DNA of 64,000 nucleotides. Origin: Flavobacteriaceae bacterium. Its GTDB lineage: Bacteria; Bacteroidota; Bacteroidia; Flavobacteriales; Flavobacteriaceae. The stretch's first letter is position 1; every line of letters begins with the position of its first letter. The stretch spans positions 1 to 64,000 of the forward strand of contig JAFMCA010000006.1 of assembly GCA_017858055.1 (NCBI GenBank). The letters run 5' to 3'. The position numbers and the translations under genes are program-made. The notes under the pieces were generated by a model. That model searched no databases. It saw only the letters and a program-made list of their open reading frames with translations, and had not been told where the DNA came from. Positions 46,725 through 55,345 of the stretch are shown here, piece by piece.

Positions 46725-47793
46725 ATTAATAGTTTCGGGCGGAGGTACAGGTGGACATATCTATCCAGCTTTGGCGATTGCTTCAGAGTTGAAGAACCGT
46801 ATTCCCAGTTCTGAAGTTCTTTTTGTAGGGGCGCTTGGGAAAATGGAGATGGAAAAAGTCCCTAAAGCAGGGTATCCGATAAAAGGACTATGGATAAGTG
46901 GATTTCAACGCTCACTTTCATTCCAAAACATCTTGTTTCCATTAAAACTGTTGGTTAGCATATTACAGGCATGTAGTATTGTTAAAAAATTCAAGCCTAC
47001 TATCGTGGTAGGAACAGGAGGCTTTGCAAGTGGCGCTGTACTTAAAGTGGCACAGTGGATGGGGCTACCCACCTTGATTCAAGAGCAAAATTCGATACCA
47101 GGGATAACCAACAGACTGCTGGGGAAAAAGGTCGATTCCATCTGTGTCGCCTATGAAGGAATGGAACGTTTTTTTCCAAAAAATAAAATCAAATTGACAG
47201 GGAATCCTATTCGATCCATGATTATAGAGGGTAAGGCTGCGGGTTCAGCAAAAGATTTTTTCGGACTGGATAAAAACAAAAAAACACTTGCAATTATTGG
47301 AGGAAGTCTCGGGGCAAGACGAATAAATGAAATGATTGCAGATAAACTCAGTTTTATACAACAGTTTGATCTTCAGATTTTATGGCAATGTGGTGCGCTT
47401 TATTACGAGCAATACAAAAATATAGAACAGCAAGGTGTTGTTATTCGTTCGTTTATTGATGATATGAATCAATTTTATAATGCAGCCGACTTCATCATTT
47501 CTAGAGCAGGGGCGGGAAGTATATCGGAATTAAGTAGTGTAGGAAAACCCTTATTGCTCATTCCATCTCCCAATGTTACGGCAAATCACCAATTTCATAA
47601 CGCCATTGCTTTAGCTCAAAAAGGGGCAGCTTTGCTTATTGAAGAACGCAATTTGTCTCAGCAATTTGATTCAATTTTTAGTACTCTAGTAACGGACACG
47701 CAACTCCAAAAGCAAATGAGTACGGCCTTAAAAGCAATCGCAAAAACGGATGCTTCAGCAACGATTGTAAACGAAATGATTTCTCTATTATGA
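46711..47793 (+). CDS. murG: UDP-GlcNAc--lipid I N-acetylglucosaminyltransferase
   Basis: A 360-residue GT28 enzyme with SGGGTGGHIYPALAIA near the start, VVGTGGFASGAVL, and SRAGAGSISELSSVGKP towards the C-terminus. It makes lipid II from lipid I. The GTG start at 46711 overlaps the ftsW end. Overlaps murC by four bases. Confidence 0.96.
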   Translation: MKPIRLIVSGGGTGGHIYPALAIASELKNRIPSSEVLFVGALGKMEMEKVPKAGYPIKGLWISGFQRSLSFQNILFPLKLLVSILQACSIVKKFKPTIVVGTGGFASGAVLKVAQWMGLPTLIQEQNSIPGITNRLLGKKVDSICVAYEGMERFFPKNKIKLTGNPIRSMIIEGKAAGSAKDFFGLDKNKKTLAIIGGSLGARRINEMIADKLSFIQQFDLQILWQCGALYYEQYKNIEQQGVVIRSFIDDMNQFYNAADFIISRAGAGSISELSSVGKPLLLIPSPNVTANHQFHNAIALAQKGAALLIEERNLSQQFDSIFSTLVTDTQLQKQMSTALKAIAKTDASATIVNEMISLL

Positions 47794-49124
47794 AGTCAAT
47801 CCATTCCACATATTATTTTTTAGGCATTGGTGGCGTAGGGATGTCTGCCTTGGCGCGACTCTGTCATTTAAGGGGTGCCAAAGTTTTTGGTTACGACCGT
47901 GTTAAATCTTCAATAACACAAGAATTGGAGCGTGAGGGAATTCGTATTGAATATAACGATGAAGTAACTTCCATACCGGATGAAGTATTGGATCAAAAAG
48001 CTTCCATTATTTATACTGCGGCAATTCCTTCATCTCATCCTCAGCTAAACTTTTTTATTCGTGAAGGCTATTCGGTTAAAAAAAGAGCACTTTTTCTTGC
48101 GGAATTATGTCAAGGAAAGACCACATTGGCCGTGGGGGGGACCCATGGAAAAACTACTACCACTGCATTTTTAACCCATATGTTTGCGTATTCGAAATTG
48201 CCTTTCACATCATTCATGGGTGGTTTTTTTAAAAACAACTCGTCGAATTTAATTCGAACTGGAGATGATTTTATGATTGTTGAGGCAGATGAATACGATC
48301 GCTCTTTTTTACATCTTCATCCTACCGTAGCTGGAATAACCTCCATAGATTCTGATCACTTGGATATTTATAAAACACCACAAGCCTTTGAGAAAGCTTT
48401 TGCGGTTTTTGCATCTCAAGTAAAGCAACAGTTAATCATAGCTCACGGACTTCCATTTGATGGATTGACCTATGGGGTAAATGTAGATGCAGTGTATAGA
48501 ATTGAAAATGTTCAAAAATTCGAAACGGGTTACCTTTTCGATATAAAAACACCTAAAGAAGCCCATCGAGGGGTTAAGTTAAACCAATTAGGGGCACATA
48601 ATTTATCCAATATGTTATGTGCTCTGGCCATGGCAGACCAAGTTGGTATTTCTGTTAAAAAGGCACTGGAATCTCTGGAATCTTTTCCAGGAGTTTATAG
48701 AAGACTGAATGTTTTTAAATGGAAGGGGGCATGGTTAATTGATGATTACGCCCATCATCCAACAGAAATCAAATCGGTATTGGAAACGGTTCAAAGTTTT
48801 TTTGCAGAACAAAAAAAATGTGTTGTTTTTCAACCCCATTTATTTTCAAGAACACAAGATTTTTATAAAGAATTTATCGAGGTGTTGTCTCAATTTGACG
48901 AAGTTGTTTTAATGGAGATTTATCCAGCTCGAGAGGAGCCCATTGAAGGAATCAGCTCCAAAAACTTATTAAGAGACTTGAATCATCCAAACAAAAAATT
49001 AATCGAAAAAACTCAATTAGCCCAGACCATTGAAGCAAGTGAAGCAACGGTTTTTGCGCTTTTAGGGGCAGGCGATATCGGTGAACAAATCCAGTTCTTA
49101 AAATCAAAAATTGAAGTCGAATGA
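47790..49124 (+). CDS. murC: UDP-N-acetylmuramate--L-alanine ligase
   Basis: A 444-residue Mur ligase with GIGGVGMSALARLCH at the N-terminus, ATP loop GGTHGKTTTT and VEADEYDRSFL. It adds the first amino acid to UDP-MurNAc. Four-base overlap with ftsQ. Confidence 0.96.
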   Translation: MKSIHSTYYFLGIGGVGMSALARLCHLRGAKVFGYDRVKSSITQELEREGIRIEYNDEVTSIPDEVLDQKASIIYTAAIPSSHPQLNFFIREGYSVKKRALFLAELCQGKTTLAVGGTHGKTTTTAFLTHMFAYSKLPFTSFMGGFFKNNSSNLIRTGDDFMIVEADEYDRSFLHLHPTVAGITSIDSDHLDIYKTPQAFEKAFAVFASQVKQQLIIAHGLPFDGLTYGVNVDAVYRIENVQKFETGYLFDIKTPKEAHRGVKLNQLGAHNLSNMLCALAMADQVGISVKKALESLESFPGVYRRLNVFKWKGAWLIDDYAHHPTEIKSVLETVQSFFAEQKKCVVFQPHLFSRTQDFYKEFIEVLSQFDEVVLMEIYPAREEPIEGISSKNLLRDLNHPNKKLIEKTQLAQTIEASEATVFALLGAGDIGEQIQFLKSKIEVE

Positions 49125-49834
49125 AAGGGATAGCATCTTACGTTTTTTTAGGATTAATGGCGATACTAATCGGAGGAAGCTATTGGTTTTCTCAGTATAA
49201 AAATAAAGAGAGAGGGGAAGGTCCTATAGAGATCAATTTCACTAGCCCAACACTTCTTATGGATACGCTTTTGGTTAATAAATTGTTAACACAAAACTTT
49301 AAGCAACAGTCAAAGGAGCTCAAAGAAAGTTTAGATTTGAATATGCTCGAAACCCAGTTGAAACGCACTCCGGAGGTCCATAATGTGGAGGTATTTAGAC
49401 GCCCTCAGGGGGGACTTTCTGTTGAAATCACAGAACGAAAACCTTTGTTTGTTTTAGAATCTGATCCCCTCTTCTTCGGGGATTCTGAAGGAGTATTATT
49501 TCAGTACAAAGCAATCGATAGTTTACGTTTTCCAATCTTCAGAAAAGATTCTTTGAGCAGTACTTTGTCCCAATCCGCTGAACTCATTTTGAGGTTAAAA
49601 AAAGACCCGTTAATGGAAGCTGAATTGGAAACAATAACGTTAGAAAACAACCACTATATTTTGGGGCTAAAATCTTTTTCGTTTAAAGTCATTTTGGGAG
49701 ACGGGACTCAACTTGATAAAAAGTTGGAAAAGTTGAAGATTTTTTGCGCTTATCAAATGAATCAAGACAGTTTGAAAGGATATGATAAAATTAATTTAAG
49801 CTACGATAAACAAGTTGTGGCAACAACATTTTAA
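49121..49834 (+). CDS. ftsQ: Cell division protein FtsQ
   Basis: A 237-residue bitopic protein with one membrane helix near the N-terminus (IASYVFLGLMAILIGGSYW) followed by a POTRA/FtsQ beta region (QLKRTPEVHNVEVFRRPQGG and ITERKPLFV). It connects the early Z-ring with late division proteins. Identified mainly by position between murC and ftsA and by topology. Confidence 0.9.
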   Translation: MKGIASYVFLGLMAILIGGSYWFSQYKNKERGEGPIEINFTSPTLLMDTLLVNKLLTQNFKQQSKELKESLDLNMLETQLKRTPEVHNVEVFRRPQGGLSVEITERKPLFVLESDPLFFGDSEGVLFQYKAIDSLRFPIFRKDSLSSTLSQSAELILRLKKDPLMEAELETITLENNHYILGLKSFSFKVILGDGTQLDKKLEKLKIFCAYQMNQDSLKGYDKINLSYDKQVVATTF

Positions 49835-49837
49835 ATT

Positions 49838-51142
49838 ATGGAAAATAAGAATATTTCAGTTGGACTCGATATCGGAACAACCAAAATTGTTGCTTTAGTG
49901 GGCAAAAAAAATGAATTCAACAAAGTCGAGATTTTAGGAGTTGGGAAGTCTAAAAGCCTAGGTGTTCATCGAGGTGTGGTCAACAACATAACCCAGACCA
50001 TTCAGTCCATTCAACAAGCGGTTGAGGATGCAAAAGTAAATTCAGGTCAGGAGATCACAGAAGTAGTTGTTGGTATTGCAGGACAGCATATACGGAGCAT
50101 TCAACACAGCGATTACATTACCAGAGAGAATCCTGAGGAAGTCATTAACGAAGAAGATATTCAGCAATTAATTCAGCAAGTTTACAAGTTAGTAATGCTC
50201 CCTGGTGAGGAAATCATTCATGTCCTCCCACAAGAGTATAAGGTTGATGGTCAAGCTGAAATTAAAGAACCTGTAGGAATGCATGGAGGTCGATTAGAAG
50301 CCAATTTTCATGTAGTTGTAGGTCAAGTTTCTTCCATAAAAAATATTGGAAGGTGTATCAAAAGTGCGGGACTAAACATGTCCAAAATCACTTTGGAACC
50401 TTTAGCTTCCTCTGAGGCAGTTCTTAGTTTTGAGGAGAAAGAAGCGGGTGTGGCTCTCATCGATATTGGAGGGGGTACGACAGACTTGGCGATTTTCAAG
50501 GATGGTATAATTCGGCATACGGCTGTAATTCCTTTTGGTGGGAATGTAATTACTGAGGACATCAAAGAAGGGTGTTCAATTATCGAAAAACAAGCGGAAC
50601 TTTTAAAAATTAAATTTGGATCGGCATGGCCAGGAGAAAACAGAGAGACTGAAATTGTTTCCATTCCTGGACTAAGAGGAAGAGATCCAAAAGAGATTTC
50701 TCTTAAAACCCTCTCAAAAATCATTAATGCTCGTGTTGTAGAAATCATCGAACAGGTGTATTTAGAAATAAAAAACTACGGACATAACGAGCAAAAGAAA
50801 AAATTAATAGCCGGAATTGTATTAACTGGTGGAGGAAGTCAGCTTAAGCATTTGAAACAATTGGTAGAATATATTACTGGGATGGATACCCGTGTTGGTT
50901 ACCCAAGTGAACACCTCGCTGGGGATACACAAGAGTCGGTTTCAAGTCCACTTTTCGCAACTTCTGTTGGATTACTAATGAATGCTTTAGAAGATAAGCA
51001 TTATGTAAGTTCAGCTAAAACAATCAAAACGGAAGAAAAGCAACCCAAAAAAGAAGAAGCCCCCACCAAAGTCGCTGTAAAACGCAAGTCTATCCTCGAT
51101 CGCTTTGGAGAAACATTAAAAGAATTTTTAGACAATGCATAA
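49838..51142 (+). CDS. ftsA: Cell division protein FtsA
   Basis: A 434-residue actin-fold ATPase with GLDIGTTKIVALVG at the start, IDIGGGTTDLAIF in the middle and GIVLTGGGSQLKHL. The C-terminal SILDRFGETLKEFLDNA is a probable amphipathic membrane-anchor helix. It tethers FtsZ to the membrane and follows ftsQ by 3 bases. Confidence 0.95.
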   Translation: MENKNISVGLDIGTTKIVALVGKKNEFNKVEILGVGKSKSLGVHRGVVNNITQTIQSIQQAVEDAKVNSGQEITEVVVGIAGQHIRSIQHSDYITRENPEEVINEEDIQQLIQQVYKLVMLPGEEIIHVLPQEYKVDGQAEIKEPVGMHGGRLEANFHVVVGQVSSIKNIGRCIKSAGLNMSKITLEPLASSEAVLSFEEKEAGVALIDIGGGTTDLAIFKDGIIRHTAVIPFGGNVITEDIKEGCSIIEKQAELLKIKFGSAWPGENRETEIVSIPGLRGRDPKEISLKTLSKIINARVVEIIEQVYLEIKNYGHNEQKKKLIAGIVLTGGGSQLKHLKQLVEYITGMDTRVGYPSEHLAGDTQESVSSPLFATSVGLLMNALEDKHYVSSAKTIKTEEKQPKKEEAPTKVAVKRKSILDRFGETLKEFLDNA

Positions 51143-51154
51143 TTAGTATTTGAT

Positions 51155-53413
51155 ATGGATCAAGAAGAAAATAAAGGAATCAATTTTGATTTACCTAAAA
51201 ACAGGAGTAATGTGATCAAGGTTTTGGGTGTAGGAGGAGGGGGTAGCAATGCCATCAATTACATGTTTCAACAAGGGATAAAAGGGGTTGACTTCATCGT
51301 AAGTAATACAGATGCTCAAGCACTGGCAGAGAGTGGTGTGCCCACAAAGATTCAGTTAGGAGCAAGTTTGACTGAAGGTCTTGGAGCAGGAGCAAATCCA
51401 GAAGTTGGTGAAAAAGCAGCACAAGAGAGTAAAGAAGAAATTCTCAATATCCTCTCTACTCAAACAAAGATGATTTTTATAACTGCTGGAATGGGCGGGG
51501 GTACTGGTACAGGTGCAGCACCCATCATTGCTCAAATGGCAAAATCAATGGACATACTAACCGTTGGGATAGTTACTATGCCCTTTCAATTTGAAGGGAA
51601 GTTACGGTTAGAACAAGCTCAAAGGGGTCTTGAGAAAATTAAAAAGTCGGTGGATGCGCTCATCGTTATCAACAACAACAAGCTCAGAGAAGTTTATGGC
51701 AATCTCGGTTTTAAAGCTGGTTTTGCAAAAGCAGATGAGGTACTTGCTACCGCTGCTCGGGGTATTGCTGAGGTAATAACACATCATTACACACAGAATA
51801 TTGACCTCAAAGATGCTAAAACAGTTTTAACGAATTCTGGAACTGCGATCATGGGTTCTGGATTGGCCTCTGGTAGCAATAGAGCTCAGGAAGCCATCAT
51901 GAAAGCTTTAGATTCTCCACTTTTAAATGATAATAAAATTACAGGCTGTAAAAACGTTTTACTGTTAATCGTATCGGGCTCTGATGAAATCACTATTGAT
52001 GAAATCGGAGAAATCAATGATTATATTCAGTCCGAAGCGGGTAACCACACGAATATTATTATGGGTGTTGGGGAAGACGAAAGTTTAGGGAATTCTGTAT
52101 CGGTAACGGTTATTGCAACTGGATTCGGCCAAGAACAACAAAATGCTATTTCAAATACGGAGGCAGCCAAAATCATCCACTCTTTAGAAGAGGAACAAAA
52201 AGTAGTTCACGATTTAAGTGATAAAAAAGATTCAGAACCTCACATTTCTTATAAAGAAACAGGAGAAACCTCCGACCGTCCTCATTTTGAAAATCCCTCA
52301 CTAGTAAGCAGTGAGAATCAAAATCCTTTAATCGCCATGAATGCCTTACTTGAAGATTTGGAAGTAGAATATGAGGTGGTAAGTTATCCCATTCAAGAAG
52401 GAACTGCTCAAGGGGAACATCAGGATTTTTCTGTAAATGAAATGGAAGAAGATTCAATTGAAGTGCACGCGCTAAATGATTTTCAATTGATTCAAGAGCC
52501 TATCGAATTCACAGCTCCTCAACAGGAAACCTTTCCTTTGGATTTGGAGGAACCCCAAGAACATTTTGAATTAACCTCTTCATTCTTTTATGAGGAACCC
52601 CAAGATCTTGGTCAAGGTTTAAAATCGGAGGAGAGGTCTTCAAATTCGGCAGTAGAAGAAGAGCTCCCTGAATTAAATTTAGAATTGGAACAAAGGGATG
52701 ACTTTCCCACTGCAGTCCTCAAGGAAGAATGGGAAGAAGAAGCAGCTATGGGTATATTTAAAGTGGAGGAAACAAAGGAATCCACCAAAGCCTCTTTTTC
52801 TGAAGAAATTCATGAAGTTGACCAAGAATTTGTATTCAATGAAGTAGAGGGGAATGATATATTTGAAATGAAAGTCGTGGATCCTGAAATTATTGCTGCA
52901 GAAAGTCAAATTCAGATGGAATTTGAATTACCTCTTGATCTAAATAATGCAAAAGAAAAAATAAACTTAGAGGATGAGCTCGTTCCAAAGTTTGATACAG
53001 AGAAAAAAACGATCAAGGATTTTGATGAGGCAGCTCTGGAAATAAAATTTGAAATAAAAGAGACTCACGACAAAAAAGCCGAAGAATTCAAACAAAAGAA
53101 AGAGCAGCCTGTTGCATCAAAAAATGAAGTCAAGGCCTCAGACGATTCGAACCCATTTGATCAATCTATTGATAGTATCTTTGCTGCTCAAAACGAAAAG
53201 CGTAAAGCACACCTAAAAGCATATAATCATAAGTTCATGCATCAATTGCAACGAGTAGATGATATGGAAAGACAACCGGCATATAAAAGACAGGGAATGG
53301 ACTTAGATCCTCACGTAAGGGATGAACCTTCTAGAACATCATTGAATACAGACAGTAATGACGACTTGCATTTGCGATCAAATAATTCATTTCTACACGA
53401 CAACGTAGATTAA
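51155..53413 (+). CDS. ftsZ: Cell division protein FtsZ with very long acidic linker
   Basis: A 752-residue tubulin-like GTPase. The core (residues about 15-330) has GGGGSNAINYM, the tubulin signature GGGTGTGAAP near 113-122, and the T7-loop region NNNKLREVYG further along. It is followed by an acidic, repeat-poor linker of about 360 residues, then a C-terminal peptide at residue 708 (PAYKRQGMDLD) and a final tail ending NNSFLHDNVD. E. coli FtsZ is 383 residues, so this linker is unusually long. GTPase and FtsA-binding ends appear intact. Confidence 0.95.
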   Translation: MDQEENKGINFDLPKNRSNVIKVLGVGGGGSNAINYMFQQGIKGVDFIVSNTDAQALAESGVPTKIQLGASLTEGLGAGANPEVGEKAAQESKEEILNILSTQTKMIFITAGMGGGTGTGAAPIIAQMAKSMDILTVGIVTMPFQFEGKLRLEQAQRGLEKIKKSVDALIVINNNKLREVYGNLGFKAGFAKADEVLATAARGIAEVITHHYTQNIDLKDAKTVLTNSGTAIMGSGLASGSNRAQEAIMKALDSPLLNDNKITGCKNVLLLIVSGSDEITIDEIGEINDYIQSEAGNHTNIIMGVGEDESLGNSVSVTVIATGFGQEQQNAISNTEAAKIIHSLEEEQKVVHDLSDKKDSEPHISYKETGETSDRPHFENPSLVSSENQNPLIAMNALLEDLEVEYEVVSYPIQEGTAQGEHQDFSVNEMEEDSIEVHALNDFQLIQEPIEFTAPQQETFPLDLEEPQEHFELTSSFFYEEPQDLGQGLKSEERSSNSAVEEELPELNLELEQRDDFPTAVLKEEWEEEAAMGIFKVEETKESTKASFSEEIHEVDQEFVFNEVEGNDIFEMKVVDPEIIAAESQIQMEFELPLDLNNAKEKINLEDELVPKFDTEKKTIKDFDEAALEIKFEIKETHDKKAEEFKQKKEQPVASKNEVKASDDSNPFDQSIDSIFAAQNEKRKAHLKAYNHKFMHQLQRVDDMERQPAYKRQGMDLDPHVRDEPSRTSLNTDSNDDLHLRSNNSFLHDNVD

Positions 53414-53428
53414 AAAACCAATAAAATT

Positions 53429-53881
53429 ATGGGAGTACTCAGTAGCTTAACGGAAGAAATTAAAAATGCAATGCGAAGCAAGGACACACTAAAACTCGAG
53501 TCCTTGAGAGCGATAAAATCAGCTGTACTCCTATCAGAAACTGCAAGTGGAAGCACGGGAGAATTAAGCGACGAAGAAGCGATAAAGCTACTGCAACGTT
53601 TGGTTAAACAACGTAAAGATAGTGCTGCCATTTTTAGAGAACAAAATCGACCCGATCTCGCGGAGCCAGAAGAAGCTCAAGCAGCAGTGATTGCAACTTT
53701 TTTACCAGAACAACTATCCGACGAAGAGGTTGCGAAAGTAATTAGAGACCTTATCTCTTCAACTGGGGCAGAGGGAATGAAAGATATGGGAAAAGTGATG
53801 GGAATGGCATCCAAACAATTAGCAGGAAAAGCAGACGGGAAGCGGATTGCAGACTTGGTAAAGAAAAGTCTAGGAGCCTAA
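53429..53881 (+). CDS. GatB/YqeY domain protein
   Basis: A 150-residue YqeY-like protein, with LTEEIKNAMRSKDTLKLESLRAIKSA, EDEEAIKLL-like acidic helices and KDMGKVMGMASKQLAGKADGKRIA. It resembles the tail domain of GatB and may bind tRNA or ribosomes; function unproven. Last gene of the dcw run, 15 bases after ftsZ. Its stop overlaps the small CxxC gene on the other strand by four bases. Confidence 0.88.
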   Translation: MGVLSSLTEEIKNAMRSKDTLKLESLRAIKSAVLLSETASGSTGELSDEEAIKLLQRLVKQRKDSAAIFREQNRPDLAEPEEAQAAVIATFLPEQLSDEEVAKVIRDLISSTGAEGMKDMGKVMGMASKQLAGKADGKRIADLVKKSLGA

Positions 53882-54009
53882 AGCCAAAGTTCCTTATCTC
53901 TAAGATTTTCACAAACTCTGCAGATATTCTTTTTTTTTGATGGAGTAGAAACACGAAAATCTTTGATAGATTTCTTTTTCTTGCATAAAGAGCATTTTTG
54001 TTTTTCCAT
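53878..54009 (-). CDS. 43-residue double-CxxC (zinc-finger-like) protein
   Basis: A short frame, below common size cut-offs, encodes 43 residues: MEKQKCSLCKKKKSIKDF then RVSTPSKKKNICRVCENL and a short tail. The CxxC pairs at residues 6-9 and 30-33 are 20 residues apart, as in a minimal zinc ribbon, and the net charge is strongly positive, suiting nucleic-acid binding. A -7-like element TATCTTGC (54014-54021 on this strand) is directly upstream. I know of no function for it. Confidence 0.6.
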   Translation of the reverse strand: MEKQKCSLCKKKKSIKDFRVSTPSKKKNICRVCENLRDKELWL

Positions 54010-54013
54010 TAGT

Positions 54014-54021
54014 GCAAGATA
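54014..54021 (-). promoter_or_regulatory. -7-like element before the CxxC protein
   Basis: Read on the minus strand, TATCTTGC resembles TAnnTTTG with two differences near the end. It ends five bases before the ATG. Weak but correctly placed. Confidence 0.35.
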
Positions 54022-54073
54022 AAAAGTTTCTTAAAAACTTTGAATCGGAGGTTTAATCAATGATCTATCCCAA

Positions 54074-54988
54074 TTAGAGATCTTCTAAAGAATAGGTTAC
54101 ATATAGAAACTGTGTTCCTTCAGGATTCCAAGAAGGTACATTAATCGTTCCTTGACCGCCAAAAAACTCAGGAGTTAAATCAGTGACTTCTTTTGTGTTT
54201 AAATCTAATAAGCGAAGTTTAACTTGTTTCCCAAAGGGATGGGATTGCACTTGATCTTCTATATAACTGATCAAGACTGCATTTTGATTGTGTGGTGCAA
54301 TATGTGCAAACCAGTTGGAATGATTGTCAAAAGTCATTTGTTCCTTTTGGGAACCATCGGACAACATTCTCCAAATTTGCATTTTTCCAGTTCGAAAGGA
54401 ATTAAAATAAATAAATTTTCCATCCGGCGAATATTCAGGACCATCATCCAATCCTTCTGCAGAGGTCAATCTAATCTCCTCTCCACCGTTAGCACTCATT
54501 TTGTAGACATCATAATTTCCATTACGAGCTGCACAATAGACGATATCTTTTCCATCGGGGGAAACGCCGTGCCAATAGGAAGGGGATAAGGGAGTGATCA
54601 TTTTTGGCTCACCACCATTTATGGGCATGCTGTATATAAAAGAGCTATGTTCTTCAATTTCATTTTTACCACTTGAGATAAATAAGGTTCTTCCATCATA
54701 TGAAAGACCGTGGTCGTTATTGCATTTTTGTAAATCTCCTGTATTCAGAATTTCCATACGATCCCCTTTTAACGAATACTTTTCGATTTTGCCGTTGCTA
54801 TTTAAAAGGATATAAGTGCCATTGGGTGCCCAGTTTGGGGCTTCAAAATGACGTTTTTCAGTTGTTAATACTGTTGATGCCTTGTCGATCAAATCATATA
54901 AATGAAGGGAGCTGATCACTTTTTTCCCTTCTGGAATTTGTCCATAAGCGAGTTGAATAGCAAGTAGTCCTAGGATAATGGGTTTCAT
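54074..54988 (-). CDS. TolB-like WD40/PD40 beta-propeller protein, secreted
   Basis: A 304-residue protein with a signal peptide (MKPIILGLLAIQLAYGQ) and repeated PD40 units: APNWAPNGTYILLNS, LSYDGRTLFISSG, VSPDGKDIVYCAARNG, YSPDGKFIYFNS and WNPEGTQFLYVT. These form part of a TolB-type propeller. Such proteins in Bacteroidota are common periplasmic or surface sensors or peptidase-like relatives; no catalytic domain is present here, so it is probably a binding protein. Confidence 0.8.
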   Translation of the reverse strand: MKPIILGLLAIQLAYGQIPEGKKVISSLHLYDLIDKASTVLTTEKRHFEAPNWAPNGTYILLNSNGKIEKYSLKGDRMEILNTGDLQKCNNDHGLSYDGRTLFISSGKNEIEEHSSFIYSMPINGGEPKMITPLSPSYWHGVSPDGKDIVYCAARNGNYDVYKMSANGGEEIRLTSAEGLDDGPEYSPDGKFIYFNSFRTGKMQIWRMLSDGSQKEQMTFDNHSNWFAHIAPHNQNAVLISYIEDQVQSHPFGKQVKLRLLDLNTKEVTDLTPEFFGGQGTINVPSWNPEGTQFLYVTYSLEDL

Positions 54989-55146
54989 TTTTAAATTTTA
55001 AAATGATGAATAAAAGGCTTAAAAGGAACAAGTTATTATCTCTATCCTTTAAAACTATACTTTTTTTGAGCCGAAAAAACTCCATTACAAATTAGAAAAA
55101 TTTGTATAAAGAATCATTTGAATTATATGTATTTTTACACACTGAT

Positions 55147-55223
55147 GGGCGAGTAGCTCAGCTGAATAGAGCATCAGATTTCGGCTCTGACGGTCGGGGG
55201 TTTGAATCCCTCCTCGCTCACCA
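55147..55223 (+). tRNA. tRNA-Arg (anticodon UCG)
   Basis: A complete cloverleaf of 77 bases: acceptor GGGCGAG pairs CTCGCTC, D-stem GCTC/GAGC, anticodon stem TCAGA/TCTGA with loop TTTCGGC (anticodon TCG), T-stem GGGGG/CCCTC with loop TTTGAAT, discriminator A and an encoded CCA. It reads CGA and possibly other CGN codons. A terminator follows. Confidence 0.93.
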
Positions 55224-55230
55224 TTTTTTA

Positions 55231-55257
55231 AACCCTTATTTATAAGGGTTTTTTTTT
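55231..55257 (+). terminator. Rho-independent terminator after tRNA-Arg
   Basis: AACCCTT / AAGGGTT stem with a 6-base AT loop followed by a run of T, beginning eight bases after the tRNA CCA end. Confidence 0.85.
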
Positions 55258-55345
55258 ACTCCAATGAAAGATTTTTTAAACACTTGGAAGCGGTAATCAG
55301 AGACTAGCTATTTAGGAGATTTGATTATCTTTCTACTTCATTAGT

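Noticed and set aside
50323-50748. 141-codon open frame opposite ftsA
   Set aside because: It is a shadow of the conserved ftsA coding strand with no motif of its own.
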